NCBI GenBank assembly: GCA_964471945.1
Contig: CAYYIJ010000094.1
Location: 1-7,955 of the forward strand
Reading direction: 5' to 3'
DNA length: 7,955 nucleotides
Origin: JASEHD01 sp964471945
GTDB taxonomy: Bacteria > Bacteroidota > Ignavibacteria > UBA10030 > SZUA-254
Part shown: one piece after another, positions 1 to 6,567 of the stretch
Layout of the letters: every line of letters begins with the position of its first letter
Position numbering within the stretch: position 1 is the first letter of the stretch
Made by a program: the position numbers and the translations under genes
Notes under the pieces: generated by a model
The model's database searches: none
What the model saw: only the letters and a program-made list of their open reading frames with translations
Told to the model about the DNA's origin: nothing

Positions 1-14
1 TTGAACACAATAAT

Positions 15-43
15 TCCTTTGCGACCTTGGCGAGCTTTGCGAG
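15..43 (-). repeat. GCAAAG-type repeat downstream of the hydroxylase operon (copy A)
   Basis: This 29-base element matches the copy at 2964-2991 in about 25 of 29 positions, with one single-base gap. It lies 36 bases beyond the stop of the Mo subunit gene. No opposing arm is seen next to it. Nothing else was recognised in the first 78 bases. Confidence 0.7.
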
Positions 44-78
44 ATGTATTGTTTTAAATTTTTCAGAAGTCTCTGTTA

Positions 79-2412
79 TTAATGTTTTTCCGAAAGTATT
101 ATCTTCTCCGCTGTAATCGGCATCGATTTGATTCTGATTCCTAAAGCATCGTCAACAGCATTGGCAATCATTGGAGCGGCGGGAATCATTGTGTGCTCAC
201 CAACTCCTCTTGCACCGGATGGTCCATCGTGCTGAGGAACTTCAATGATGATCGGTACTATCTCATCAGGAATATCCATTGAAGTCGGGATTTTATAATC
301 AGTAAAGTTTGCGTTGATGAGCTTGCCCTTTTCATCGAACCGCATGTCTTCATACAATACGGTTGCAAGACCTTGCACCAATCCGCCGGTAATTTGTCCA
401 CGTATTAAATCGGAATTGATTGCTCTACCGACATCGACAGCGAAAACAATTTTCGGTATTTTTACTTTACCTGTTTGCTTATCGACTTCGATCTTGACGG
501 CACTTGCACCGACTGTATAGTGGACATTTGGATGGCCGCCCTGACTTGTTTCAGGATCGCTTAGTGCTGAAGTGAATTCAGGCATAAACATCCCTCGCCC
601 TAAAATCGGACCACCACGGAACGATCCGTCAGGTTTTTGAATTCCCGCAATAATAAAATCTTTCAGTTGCAATGAAAAGCTTTTAACATCCCTCGATTTC
701 ACACGTTCACTTTCAAGGTAAAGAGATTTTCTATTCAACCCGAGTGCCCGCTCGACTAAATCGAAAATTTGTTCACGTGCATCAATTGCAGCGCTTTCAA
801 CTGCTCTGCCGCATCCCCATGTTACGTGCGAACCGACAGTCTGCCATTCGTAAGGATTACGATCAGTATCGGGAGTTTCGACGCGAATCTTTTCTATTGG
901 AACTGTGAGAATTTCTGCGGCGATCTGTGCCATAACGGTAAGAAGCCCTTGACCGATTTCCATGCCCGAAATAAGAATGTTGATGCTACCATCCTCATTG
1001 AATTTGAGGAACGCAGACGACGAAGCGTTTGGAGGCATTGCTGGTGCTTTCCAGAATAATGCAAAACCTTTTCCTACTGATTTATTGGGATCGCTGGATA
1101 TTTCCTTCTTTCCCCATTCAATTTCTTTCGCGACTTTATCGATTGCTTCATGCAACCCGTTTGCATTCATCTTGCCGCCGTAATTTAGTATATCACCTTC
1201 ACGGATTGCATTTTTACGTCTCAATTCTACCGGATCGATTTTCATTTTCTTTGCAATCTCGTTGAGATGAGATTCAAGTCCGAACAAAAATTCCGAATAT
1301 CCGAATCCGCGATACGGTCCACCCGGCGGAAGGTTTGTATAAATGCAAAATGAATCGATTTTAACATTTGGAATATTGTATGGACCGGAGGCGGAAAGTC
1401 CCGCGGCGTTTACGACATTTGCACCGTACTCGACATATGCACCTGCATCCCAGTTCAATGTATTATCCATCGCGATGATGGTGCCGTCATTTTTTAGACC
1501 AACCTTTATCCGAGCAGTTAAACCTTGACGCTGGTATGTATTATAAAATTCCTGTGCTCTCGACCAGAGAACTTTTACAGGTCTTCCCTTTACTGCCGTT
1601 GCAAGTGCAGCACCAAGAATTTCCATCGAGACGCCAGCTTTTCCACCGAAGCCGCCGCCAATAAATGGCGTTATTACTCGAACATCTTTATGCGATAAAC
1701 CGAGGGGTGCAAGCGCTTCGGCAAAAAGATTACGCTGCGTATATGGCGATTGCGAAGCAGTCCAAACTGTGAGACGATCTGAATTATCATACAAACCGAC
1801 TGCACCATGGACTTCGATTGCACAATGAGCATAACGAGGAACAGTGTACGTATCTTCAAAAATGAAATCAGATTCCTTAAAACCTTTTTCTACATCACCT
1901 TTTCTCACTTTCCTTAGATGTGCAATATTTGTATCTCCTTTCGGGAAGAACCACGGGACGTGCTTGTAATGCCTTAGCTCAGGGTGAATGAGAGTTGTCT
2001 TTTCTTTCAACGCTTGATCGACATTGAGGATTGCTGGTAGTTCAGTGTAATCTACTTTCACCAACATTGCCGCTTTCAAAGCTGTTGCTGCATCCCTTGC
2101 TATCACTGCACCTATCTGTTCTCCGACAAATCGCACACGGTCTTGAGCAAAGATGAATCTATCGTGCATATAAAGTCCGAATCGGTATGGAAAATCTTTT
2201 CCCGTGACAATCTTAACCACACCCGGTACTTCTTCAGCTTCACTTGTATCGATTTTGTTGATGATTGCATGTGCAAATTTACTTTCTACTATTGCTGCAT
2301 ATAAAAGATCGGGACCGAAATCGAGATCGTCTACGAATTCTGCAGCGCCAGAGACTTTTACTTTGCCATCTATTCTGATAGCCGGTTTACCGATAAATTT
2401 TTTTTCTTCCAT
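79..2412 (-). CDS. Molybdenum hydroxylase molybdopterin-binding catalytic subunit (XDH family)
   Basis: The 777-residue protein is the substrate-hydroxylating subunit, with the usual length for a separate large subunit. The N-terminal a/b hammerhead domain (about 15-125) includes VRFVGEQIGAVIA (93-105). The molybdopterin-binding region begins near 150 and shows GGGFGGK (252-258), PYRGFGYSE (366-374), ELRRKN (396-401), GMEIGQG (483-489) and GGLVQGLA (676-683). GVGEH (736-740) carries the probable catalytic base, E739. The CO dehydrogenase loop AYRCSFR is absent, so it is not a true CO dehydrogenase. R368 in RGFG matches the purine-contacting Arg of xanthine dehydrogenases. The position I align with their second substrate residue (Glu) is Q287, so xanthine itself is uncertain. 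No Tat signal is seen, which points to a cytoplasmic enzyme. It is the last gene of the trio. An aldehyde- or other N-heterocycle-oxidising role remains possible. Confidence 0.95.
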   Translation of the reverse strand: MEEKKFIGKPAIRIDGKVKVSGAAEFVDDLDFGPDLLYAAIVESKFAHAIINKIDTSEAEEVPGVVKIVTGKDFPYRFGLYMHDRFIFAQDRVRFVGEQIGAVIARDAATALKAAMLVKVDYTELPAILNVDQALKEKTTLIHPELRHYKHVPWFFPKGDTNIAHLRKVRKGDVEKGFKESDFIFEDTYTVPRYAHCAIEVHGAVGLYDNSDRLTVWTASQSPYTQRNLFAEALAPLGLSHKDVRVITPFIGGGFGGKAGVSMEILGAALATAVKGRPVKVLWSRAQEFYNTYQRQGLTARIKVGLKNDGTIIAMDNTLNWDAGAYVEYGANVVNAAGLSASGPYNIPNVKIDSFCIYTNLPPGGPYRGFGYSEFLFGLESHLNEIAKKMKIDPVELRRKNAIREGDILNYGGKMNANGLHEAIDKVAKEIEWGKKEISSDPNKSVGKGFALFWKAPAMPPNASSSAFLKFNEDGSINILISGMEIGQGLLTVMAQIAAEILTVPIEKIRVETPDTDRNPYEWQTVGSHVTWGCGRAVESAAIDAREQIFDLVERALGLNRKSLYLESERVKSRDVKSFSLQLKDFIIAGIQKPDGSFRGGPILGRGMFMPEFTSALSDPETSQGGHPNVHYTVGASAVKIEVDKQTGKVKIPKIVFAVDVGRAINSDLIRGQITGGLVQGLATVLYEDMRFDEKGKLINANFTDYKIPTSMDIPDEIVPIIIEVPQHDGPSGARGVGEHTMIPAAPMIANAVDDALGIRIKSMPITAEKIILSEKH

Positions 2413-2419
2413 ACATTAA

Positions 2420-2424
2420 TCCTT
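2420..2424 (-). promoter_or_regulatory. Ribosome-binding site of the Mo subunit
   Basis: AAGGA on the minus strand lies 7 bases before the ATG at 2412. It sits just outside the foot of the hairpin at 2429-2494, so it stays accessible when the hairpin forms. Confidence 0.7.
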
Positions 2425-2428
2425 GTTT

Positions 2429-2494
2429 CTTGGCGCTGCTTTGCTCTCTTTGCGGTTAAAAATACAACCGCAAAGGACGCAAAGAAACGCGAAG
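2429..2494 (-). repeat. Long imperfect inverted repeat of the GCAAAG family (copy B)
   Basis: Two 29-base arms (2429-2457 and 2466-2494) are complementary at 23 of 29 positions around an 8-base loop (2458-2465). The innermost 10 base pairs (2448-2457 with 2466-2475) are perfect, and a further 6-pair block follows outside three mismatches. The arms carry GCAAAG units like the other copies. The element lies between the FeS stop and the Mo start and would fold into a stem-loop in the operon mRNA. It lacks a terminal T-run, so a read-through structure that tunes subunit expression or stabilises mRNA is more likely than a terminator. Confidence 0.8.
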
Positions 2495-2498
2495 AAAA

Positions 2499-2954
2499 TT
2501 ATTTTGAAACTCCGATAATCGCATCTATGATTGGAGTATATCCGGTGCACCTGCATAAGTTACCGGATAGTGCTTCTTGAATTTCTTCTTTCTTCGGTTT
2601 TTGATTTTTCGCAAGTAGCTCTGTTGCTGAGAGAATCATCCCCGGTGCACAGAAGCCGCATTGAAATGAGTTATGTTCGATAAATGATTTCTGAAGGGGA
2701 GTCAATCCGCTATCCATAAGTCCTTCAAGTGTAACAACATCCATCCCTTCAACTTCAATGGCAAGTACAAGGCAACTACGAACGGTTTTGCAGTTTATCA
2801 TTACGGTGCAAGTTCCGCAATCACCTTTGTCGCAGCCGCACTTCGGACTTTTTACACCGAGCCGATCTCTCAGAACTTCAAGTAGAGTTTCGCTTGGCTC
2901 AACTTCGATAGAGTTTGTTTCATTATTTAATTTAAACTTTATTTCTTGTTTCAT
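2499..2954 (-). CDS. Molybdenum hydroxylase [2Fe-2S] subunit (CoxS/XdhC type)
   Basis: The 151-residue protein carries both iron-sulfur clusters of the hydroxylase and moves electrons from the molybdenum centre to FAD. The plant-type ferredoxin domain (residues about 3-75) has C41, C46, C49 and C61 as likely ligands, in KCGCDKGDCGTCTV and the later C61. The second, all-helical [2Fe-2S] domain has C99 and C102 in QCGFCAPGM, and C134 and C136 in GNLCRCTGY. Length and motif order are normal for the family. Two extra Cys residues (39 and 55) flank the first cluster. The longer frame from ATG 3002 is rejected, since its first 16 residues (including SQRRKDRK) are only the translated repeat, while AAAGGA stands before 2954. 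The Mo subunit gene follows after a hairpin-forming repeat. Confidence 0.95.
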   Translation of the reverse strand: MKQEIKFKLNNETNSIEVEPSETLLEVLRDRLGVKSPKCGCDKGDCGTCTVMINCKTVRSCLVLAIEVEGMDVVTLEGLMDSGLTPLQKSFIEHNSFQCGFCAPGMILSATELLAKNQKPKKEEIQEALSGNLCRCTGYTPIIDAIIGVSK

Positions 2955-2963
2955 ATTGTAAAA

Positions 2964-2969
2964 TCCTTT
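2964..2969 (-). promoter_or_regulatory. Repeat-derived ribosome-binding site of the FeS subunit
   Basis: AAAGGA on the minus strand lies 9 bases before the ATG at 2954. It is formed by the last GCAAAG unit of the repeat. It sets the start at 2954 rather than the in-frame ATG at 3002. Confidence 0.7.
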
Positions 2970-3013
2970 GCGATCTTTGCGCCTTTGCGAGAAATTTATC
3001 ACGCCAAGACGCT
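2964..3013 (-). repeat. Intergenic GCAAAG-type repeat with partial inverted arm (copy C)
   Basis: On the minus strand this gap holds three GCAAAG units spaced 8-9 bases apart (2964-2991). An 8-base A/T spacer (2992-2999) separates them from a short opposing arm (3000-3013) that pairs imperfectly, 10 of 13 bases near the loop. It resembles the copy at 15-43 in about 25 of 29 positions. It fills most of the gap between the FAD stop and the FeS start. Confidence 0.75.
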
Positions 3014-3018
3014 AATGA

Positions 3019-3906
3019 CTAAATTACACTTGTCCCATAATTAGGACCGCAATTATTCAATCTGCTTATCGCAGCGTTCAATCCTCTTTCGAACATCACC
3101 TTTGCCATGTGCATCCGGTATTCCTTCGAGGCACGGATATCGGTGATCGGTTTGATTTCCTCTTCGATCAATTGTTTTGCTTTCTCAATCAAGGATGATG
3201 TAATGGATTGTCCATTCAGAAGTTGCTCGATCTTTTTTGTACGAACTGGCACCGGCGCCACAGCACCAAATGAAATTCTAAATGTTCTATCACTAAATGC
3301 AAGTATCAGCAGATTCACCTGTGCGAGATCTTCACCGGTGTATCTACCAAGCTTCACCCAACAGCCGGCATGTTTTACCTTCGGATAGGGAAGTGAAATA
3401 CTTGTTACTATTTCTCCTTTCACTAACGCTGTCTTCCGATTACCGATGAAAAATTGCTCAGCGGAAATTGCCCTATTCCCTTTCGATGATGCAATGTTTA
3501 TACCTGCATCGTAAGCACAAAGCAACGGACCGCTATCCATGCACGGTACAGCTGAGCAAATATTTCCGACAACAGTCGCTCTGTTTCGTATTCCGACAGA
3601 CGCTACTGTCTTTGCAAGCTCAACGATAACCGGGAATTTATTCTGAATAATTTCCGATTCAATCAAATCGGCGAAAGTGACACCTGCGCCGATTTGAAGA
3701 GAATTGTTTTCAAAAGCTATTTTGTTTAGACCATCGATTCCCTTGATATCGACAACGATTTCCGGTTGGATGACATTCTCTTTCAGCATGTCGATGAGGT
3801 CTGTGCCGCCGGAAAGAATCGTAGTGTTCTTTGATTGTGCGAGAATCGTTAATGTCTCGCTCAGACTTTTTGGTTTTGCATAATCGAAATGGTGTATTAT
3901 AGCCAA
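3019..3906 (-). CDS. Molybdenum hydroxylase FAD-binding subunit (CoxM/XdhB type)
   Basis: This 295-residue protein is the electron-transfer flavin subunit of a three-part xanthine dehydrogenase-family enzyme. Residues 1-170 carry the FAD-binding domain (PF00941). The N-terminal signature is FDYAKPKSLSETL, the pyrophosphate-binding loop is LSGGTDLI (31-38), and the second loop is TVVGN followed by PCMDSGPLL (111-129). The C-terminal domain (CO dehydrogenase flavoprotein type, PF03450) covers about 176-283 and ends with ASKEYRMHMAKVMFERGL. The start is TTG at 3906: an in-frame stop lies 9 bases upstream, and the first internal ATG (residue 40) would remove the first FAD loop. The second loop has Val where TxGGN is usual. 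It is the first gene of the FAD-FeS-Mo trio, followed by the FeS subunit after a repeat-filled gap. It would pass electrons from the FeS clusters to NAD+ or another acceptor. Confidence 0.93.
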   Translation of the reverse strand: MAIIHHFDYAKPKSLSETLTILAQSKNTTILSGGTDLIDMLKENVIQPEIVVDIKGIDGLNKIAFENNSLQIGAGVTFADLIESEIIQNKFPVIVELAKTVASVGIRNRATVVGNICSAVPCMDSGPLLCAYDAGINIASSKGNRAISAEQFFIGNRKTALVKGEIVTSISLPYPKVKHAGCWVKLGRYTGEDLAQVNLLILAFSDRTFRISFGAVAPVPVRTKKIEQLLNGQSITSSLIEKAKQLIEEEIKPITDIRASKEYRMHMAKVMFERGLNAAISRLNNCGPNYGTSVI

Positions 3907-3912
3907 GCAATT

Positions 3913-3917
3913 ACCTT
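3913..3917 (-). promoter_or_regulatory. Ribosome-binding site supporting the TTG start of the FAD subunit
   Basis: AAGGT on the minus strand lies 6 bases before the TTG at 3906-3904. An in-frame stop codon sits at 3918-3916, so no earlier start is possible. The site supports the TTG as the real start. Confidence 0.6.
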
Positions 3918-3971
3918 ATTGATATTAATATTTTCTTTTTCTTCATCGGTTACAATGTTGAGAAATATTTA

Positions 3972-4700
3972 TTATTTGGGAATATTTTTGTCTAAGATTT
4001 TCTTAACAAAATCTGGTAAGGGGGTCTTCTCTTTATTTGCAAGAGCTTTAATTTTATCATAACCCGCAACTTCAATTTCTGCCCAGAGGATGTCGAGACG
4101 CCGAACTGAACGTAACGCAATATGTAGGTAGTTGTCAGGATTTCCCCAGTAACATCGGTTGCAGATGTTTGGAGTTTTCTCCCGTTTCCAATTAAGGCAA
4201 TGTTCACATGACCAAGATTTTGCTCTATTACAGGATCCGCAAAGCAACATGAACTCTGATAAATTTCTATTTAACAAAATATCATCTCCTGCAACTTCAT
4301 ATGGAACTCTATGATCTATTTGAAAGTACCGCAGTTCAAAGCTGCCGTTACATATAGCACACTTCCCATTTTGTATCTTTAATAAGTCTTTCTTAAAGTC
4401 TTTTGAAAAAATTATTCTTCCGCTTAATTTATTTTGCTGAACTTTAGTGAAGTCCCCAAATCGATATGCGGCAATTGATCTACCTTTCTTGTCTTTTACT
4501 CTGAATGTCTCCAGTGGCAAACCAGATTCACGAACATCTCGAGCAGCACGTGGAGGATGGTTATAACCATATTTCGCCTCTAAATCTTCTGTTGTTATAT
4601 AGCCATGCTTTAATAGATGCTCAATTACGATCTTTGCTCGCTTATTTGTAATTGCATTGGCTATTTTAAGAAATTCTTTTGGTAGGTATATATTTTTCAT
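3972..4700 (-). CDS. HNH restriction endonuclease with winged-helix-like N-terminus and two Cys4 clusters
   Basis: The 242-residue protein is likely the endonuclease partner of the adenine methyltransferase whose gene ends 4 bases upstream. Residues about 1-85 look like a winged helix-turn-helix DNA-binding domain (helix-rich IEHLLKHGYITTEDL, then a basic wing near 68-80). Residues 112-160 form the HNH nuclease core: C114xxC117, the catalytic IDHR (D129, H130), and C154xxC157 followed by N158. A second zinc-type cluster follows with C165xxC168 and C180xxC183. It should cleave unmethylated copies of the site protected by the methyltransferase. I recognise the family architecture but not a specific REBASE relative. 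No Shine-Dalgarno is visible before the ATG, so translation is probably coupled to the methyltransferase. One sampled row (4381-4440) is only 14/60 G+C, which supports acquisition by transfer. A solitary HNH nuclease is a less likely alternative. Confidence 0.85.
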   Translation of the reverse strand: MKNIYLPKEFLKIANAITNKRAKIVIEHLLKHGYITTEDLEAKYGYNHPPRAARDVRESGLPLETFRVKDKKGRSIAAYRFGDFTKVQQNKLSGRIIFSKDFKKDLLKIQNGKCAICNGSFELRYFQIDHRVPYEVAGDDILLNRNLSEFMLLCGSCNRAKSWSCEHCLNWKREKTPNICNRCYWGNPDNYLHIALRSVRRLDILWAEIEVAGYDKIKALANKEKTPLPDFVKKILDKNIPK

Positions 4701-4704
4701 TCGA

Positions 4705-5616
4705 TTACATTATAAACATTTCTGTTTGATATGTTAATTCTTGTTGATGAATGTCTTCATAATCCATATCGAGTTTATCTATCACCGCTTTGGATAAATA
4801 TAGTGATTCAAAAGTAAGGTGTTTACGCTTTAGTAAAGTGGCTTGAGATGATCTGCCAGCGTTTATTTCAATCTTTTCCAGTCGTAAATCTGATGGCAAC
4901 GGTTTACCAAAAATTTTGTTATCAGTCCGCCCATCGTAACTCAGTATAAAAGGAATTTTTCTTTCAGTGAGTTTGTATAATGAGGTAATAAAAGTTTCAG
5001 AATTAAGGTCTTGGAAATAACGGAATCCCCCGCTCTCAAAAGTCCCTTGGTATGGAGGATCCATATAAATGAGGTCATGGATATTAGCTTGACTTAGAAT
5101 TTTAGTATAATCTTGGCAAGTCAGAATTACTCTATCTTTAAAAAGATTGGACACACCAATAATATCTTGCTTCATCATTGAAGGATGCCTTCCAAGTCGG
5201 CGATTGTCTGGGCTCTGGTTAAAATCTCCATCAAAATTATATCGAACTGCTGCCTTAACACACCGTGCAAGAAGGTATAAAAGATAATCAGTTCTCTGAG
5301 TTTTATTGAATTTCTCTCTAATTTCGTCGTAGAACTCTCTCTCATTTCCGTGTTGAGCGTTCCAAAGTTTAGTATATTGCCTTGCAATATCCTCTGGTCT
5401 TTCGATGATCAATCGCCATAAATCGATAAGTGGTTTGTTTATATCATTTAAGTGAAATCGTTTGCATTTTTTCCTGAGAGCAGCCGCAATTGACACTGCA
5501 GCGGAACCAGCAAATGGCTCGAACAATGTTTGTGTCTCTGAAGGAATATATGACAAGATCTTGTGTGCAAGATTTCGTTTACTTCCTTGATATGGTATCG
5601 GATGTGGAACTCTCAT
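4705..5616 (-). CDS. Type II DNA adenine-N6 methyltransferase, Dam/D12 class
   Basis: The 303-residue protein has the class alpha order of motifs. Motif X is PYQGSKRNL (8-16). Motif I, which binds S-adenosylmethionine, is LFEPFAGSAAVS (31-42). The variable target-recognition region lies between, and the catalytic DPPY tetrad is D186-Y189 within YMDPPYQGT. Family members transfer a methyl group to adenine N6 in a short DNA site. The HNH endonuclease gene begins 4 bases after the stop, so this is most likely the protective half of a restriction-modification pair rather than a housekeeping Dam. The target site cannot be read from the sequence. The ATG at 5616 is chosen because motif X begins a few residues later. 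No clear Shine-Dalgarno precedes it, and a mini reading frame (MRMKLM, 5638-5618) ends one base before it. Sampled rows are richer in A+T (19/60 and 23/60 G+C) than the metabolic genes. Confidence 0.93.
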   Translation of the reverse strand: MRVPHPIPYQGSKRNLAHKILSYIPSETQTLFEPFAGSAAVSIAAALRKKCKRFHLNDINKPLIDLWRLIIERPEDIARQYTKLWNAQHGNEREFYDEIREKFNKTQRTDYLLYLLARCVKAAVRYNFDGDFNQSPDNRRLGRHPSMMKQDIIGVSNLFKDRVILTCQDYTKILSQANIHDLIYMDPPYQGTFESGGFRYFQDLNSETFITSLYKLTERKIPFILSYDGRTDNKIFGKPLPSDLRLEKIEINAGRSSQATLLKRKHLTFESLYLSKAVIDKLDMDYEDIHQQELTYQTEMFIM

Positions 5617-5638
5617 ATTACATCAATTTCATTCTCAT

Positions 5639-5667
5639 ATTATACATAAAGTGATCGACTTTCTCAA
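5639..5667 (-). promoter_or_regulatory. Predicted sigma70-type promoter of the R-M module
   Basis: On the minus strand TTGAGA (5662-5667) and a perfect TATAAT (5639-5644) are separated by exactly 17 bases. A start of transcription near 5631-5633 would leave a leader of about 16 bases before the methyltransferase ATG at 5616. The site lies in the 117-base gap after the cyclase gene, so the R-M genes could be expressed independently of the metabolic genes. It is a consensus match only. Confidence 0.6.
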
Positions 5668-5733
5668 AGTGTATGAGCAGATTTTTTGCACAAGAGAGCT
5701 TCTATCTTCAATGGATTCTCATGTTAATTATGT

Positions 5734-6564
5734 TTAGCTTTTTTCATTTGGTGGTAAAAATGCAACGATGCGGCAGAATGCCGATTCAAGTTCGATTCCC
5801 TTAATCGGGAAGCATCCGATCCAGCAGCGCTTGTTGCTGAGTTTGTTGATATCGCCGCCTAAGTTTTCAGCGTGAACTAATTTTTTCGGGAACAGTTTCA
5901 AATGCATAACCTGATAATATTCATCCTGCGGGAACATTTCATCCCATGATTTCACTTTATATTTTTTGATCAGTTTTTCTTCTGCTTCTTTAAATCTTGC
6001 CGGATGCCACTGACGGATAATCGTGTTCATCGGATGGTCAGCACTTCCGCAATCAACGCCGATCCATTTGATTTTCATTTCGAGTGCCCATTTATGGAAA
6101 TCGGGTCCGGGCCCGGGATGTTTAACAAAGTAGCGAACTTCATCGGAATCTTTCTGATCCCACGCAAATCGGTTATAGCCGGTGTTAATGATGAGAATAT
6201 CACCTTTTTTGATTTCAATTTTTTTCATCAACATTTCAGGAGAGTACAAATCATAATCGTCAACTTCTTTCGATATATCAACTACAACACCCTGACCTAT
6301 CCATTCTTTCATCGGCACATTTCCAATTGACCGACCAGATGCATGAAAATGAATCTCGCCATCCATATGTGTGCCGACGTGATTGCTCGTGTGAATAATT
6401 TGTCCGTTTGCGCCTTGTCCCATATGCGCACCGGCAATTCGTTTGAAGTATTGAATTCCAAACGGCATATAGCTGGGCCACGGCGGCGTGTGGATGCTGA
6501 GGCGTTGTGTGAGATCGTACACCTGAACCTTATCCATGAAATTAAGAAATTCTTGAGTCTTCAT
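5734..6564 (-). CDS. Cyclase-family metal-dependent hydrolase (PF04199, kynurenine formamidase/isatin hydrolase-like)
   Basis: This 276-residue protein has the family metal motif HxGTHxDxxxHF at residues 62-73 (H62, H66, D68, H72). A second conserved block, GVDCGSADHP (169-178), and HAENLGG (231-237) follow, as expected for the fold. Family members are soluble hydrolases, often Zn- or Mn-dependent, that cleave amide or cyclic amide bonds; examples are kynurenine formamidase and isatin hydrolase. The protein is longer than KynB (about 209 residues), with an added stretch around residues 186-229. The usual Pro of the metal motif (HxGTHxDxPxH) is Glu70. No signal peptide is visible. It follows the DUF1116 gene by 3 bases, and a molybdenum hydroxylase lies further downstream. 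This suggests ring opening in N-heterocycle or ureide breakdown. The family is clear; the substrate is unknown. Confidence 0.88.
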   Translation of the reverse strand: MKTQEFLNFMDKVQVYDLTQRLSIHTPPWPSYMPFGIQYFKRIAGAHMGQGANGQIIHTSNHVGTHMDGEIHFHASGRSIGNVPMKEWIGQGVVVDISKEVDDYDLYSPEMLMKKIEIKKGDILIINTGYNRFAWDQKDSDEVRYFVKHPGPGPDFHKWALEMKIKWIGVDCGSADHPMNTIIRQWHPARFKEAEEKLIKKYKVKSWDEMFPQDEYYQVMHLKLFPKKLVHAENLGGDINKLSNKRCWIGCFPIKGIELESAFCRIVAFLPPNEKS

Positions 6565-6567
6565 TTT

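Noticed and set aside
63..81. Terminator after the Mo subunit gene.
   Set aside because: Only a 4-pair stem (CAGA/TCTG) with a 4-base loop is possible, followed by A-rich sequence in the transcript instead of a T-run.
769..1265. Plus-strand open frames opposite the Mo subunit gene (769-1059, 962-1183, 1029-1265).
   Set aside because: They lie wholly opposite a well-conserved gene and show no recognisable domain.
79..2412. Aerobic CO dehydrogenase large subunit, suggested by the CoxMSL-type gene order.
   Set aside because: The active-site loop AYRCSFR is absent; the matching region reads PYRGFGYSE, as in other xanthine dehydrogenase-family enzymes.
15..3013. CRISPR array.
   Set aside because: The three repeat copies are far apart, diverged and separated by genes, with no regular spacers or cas genes.
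3926..3955. Promoter for the hydroxylase trio between the HNH gene and the FAD gene (TTGTAA and TATTAA on the minus strand).
   Set aside because: The spacing is about 19 bases and both boxes are weak in an A+T-rich gap, so a chance match is likely.
3936..5725. Imperfect direct repeat flanking the R-M module (about 3936-3959 and 5700-5725) as an insertion scar.
   Set aside because: Only about 17 of 24 positions agree, with a gap, in A+T-rich DNA. This is too weak to call a target-site duplication.
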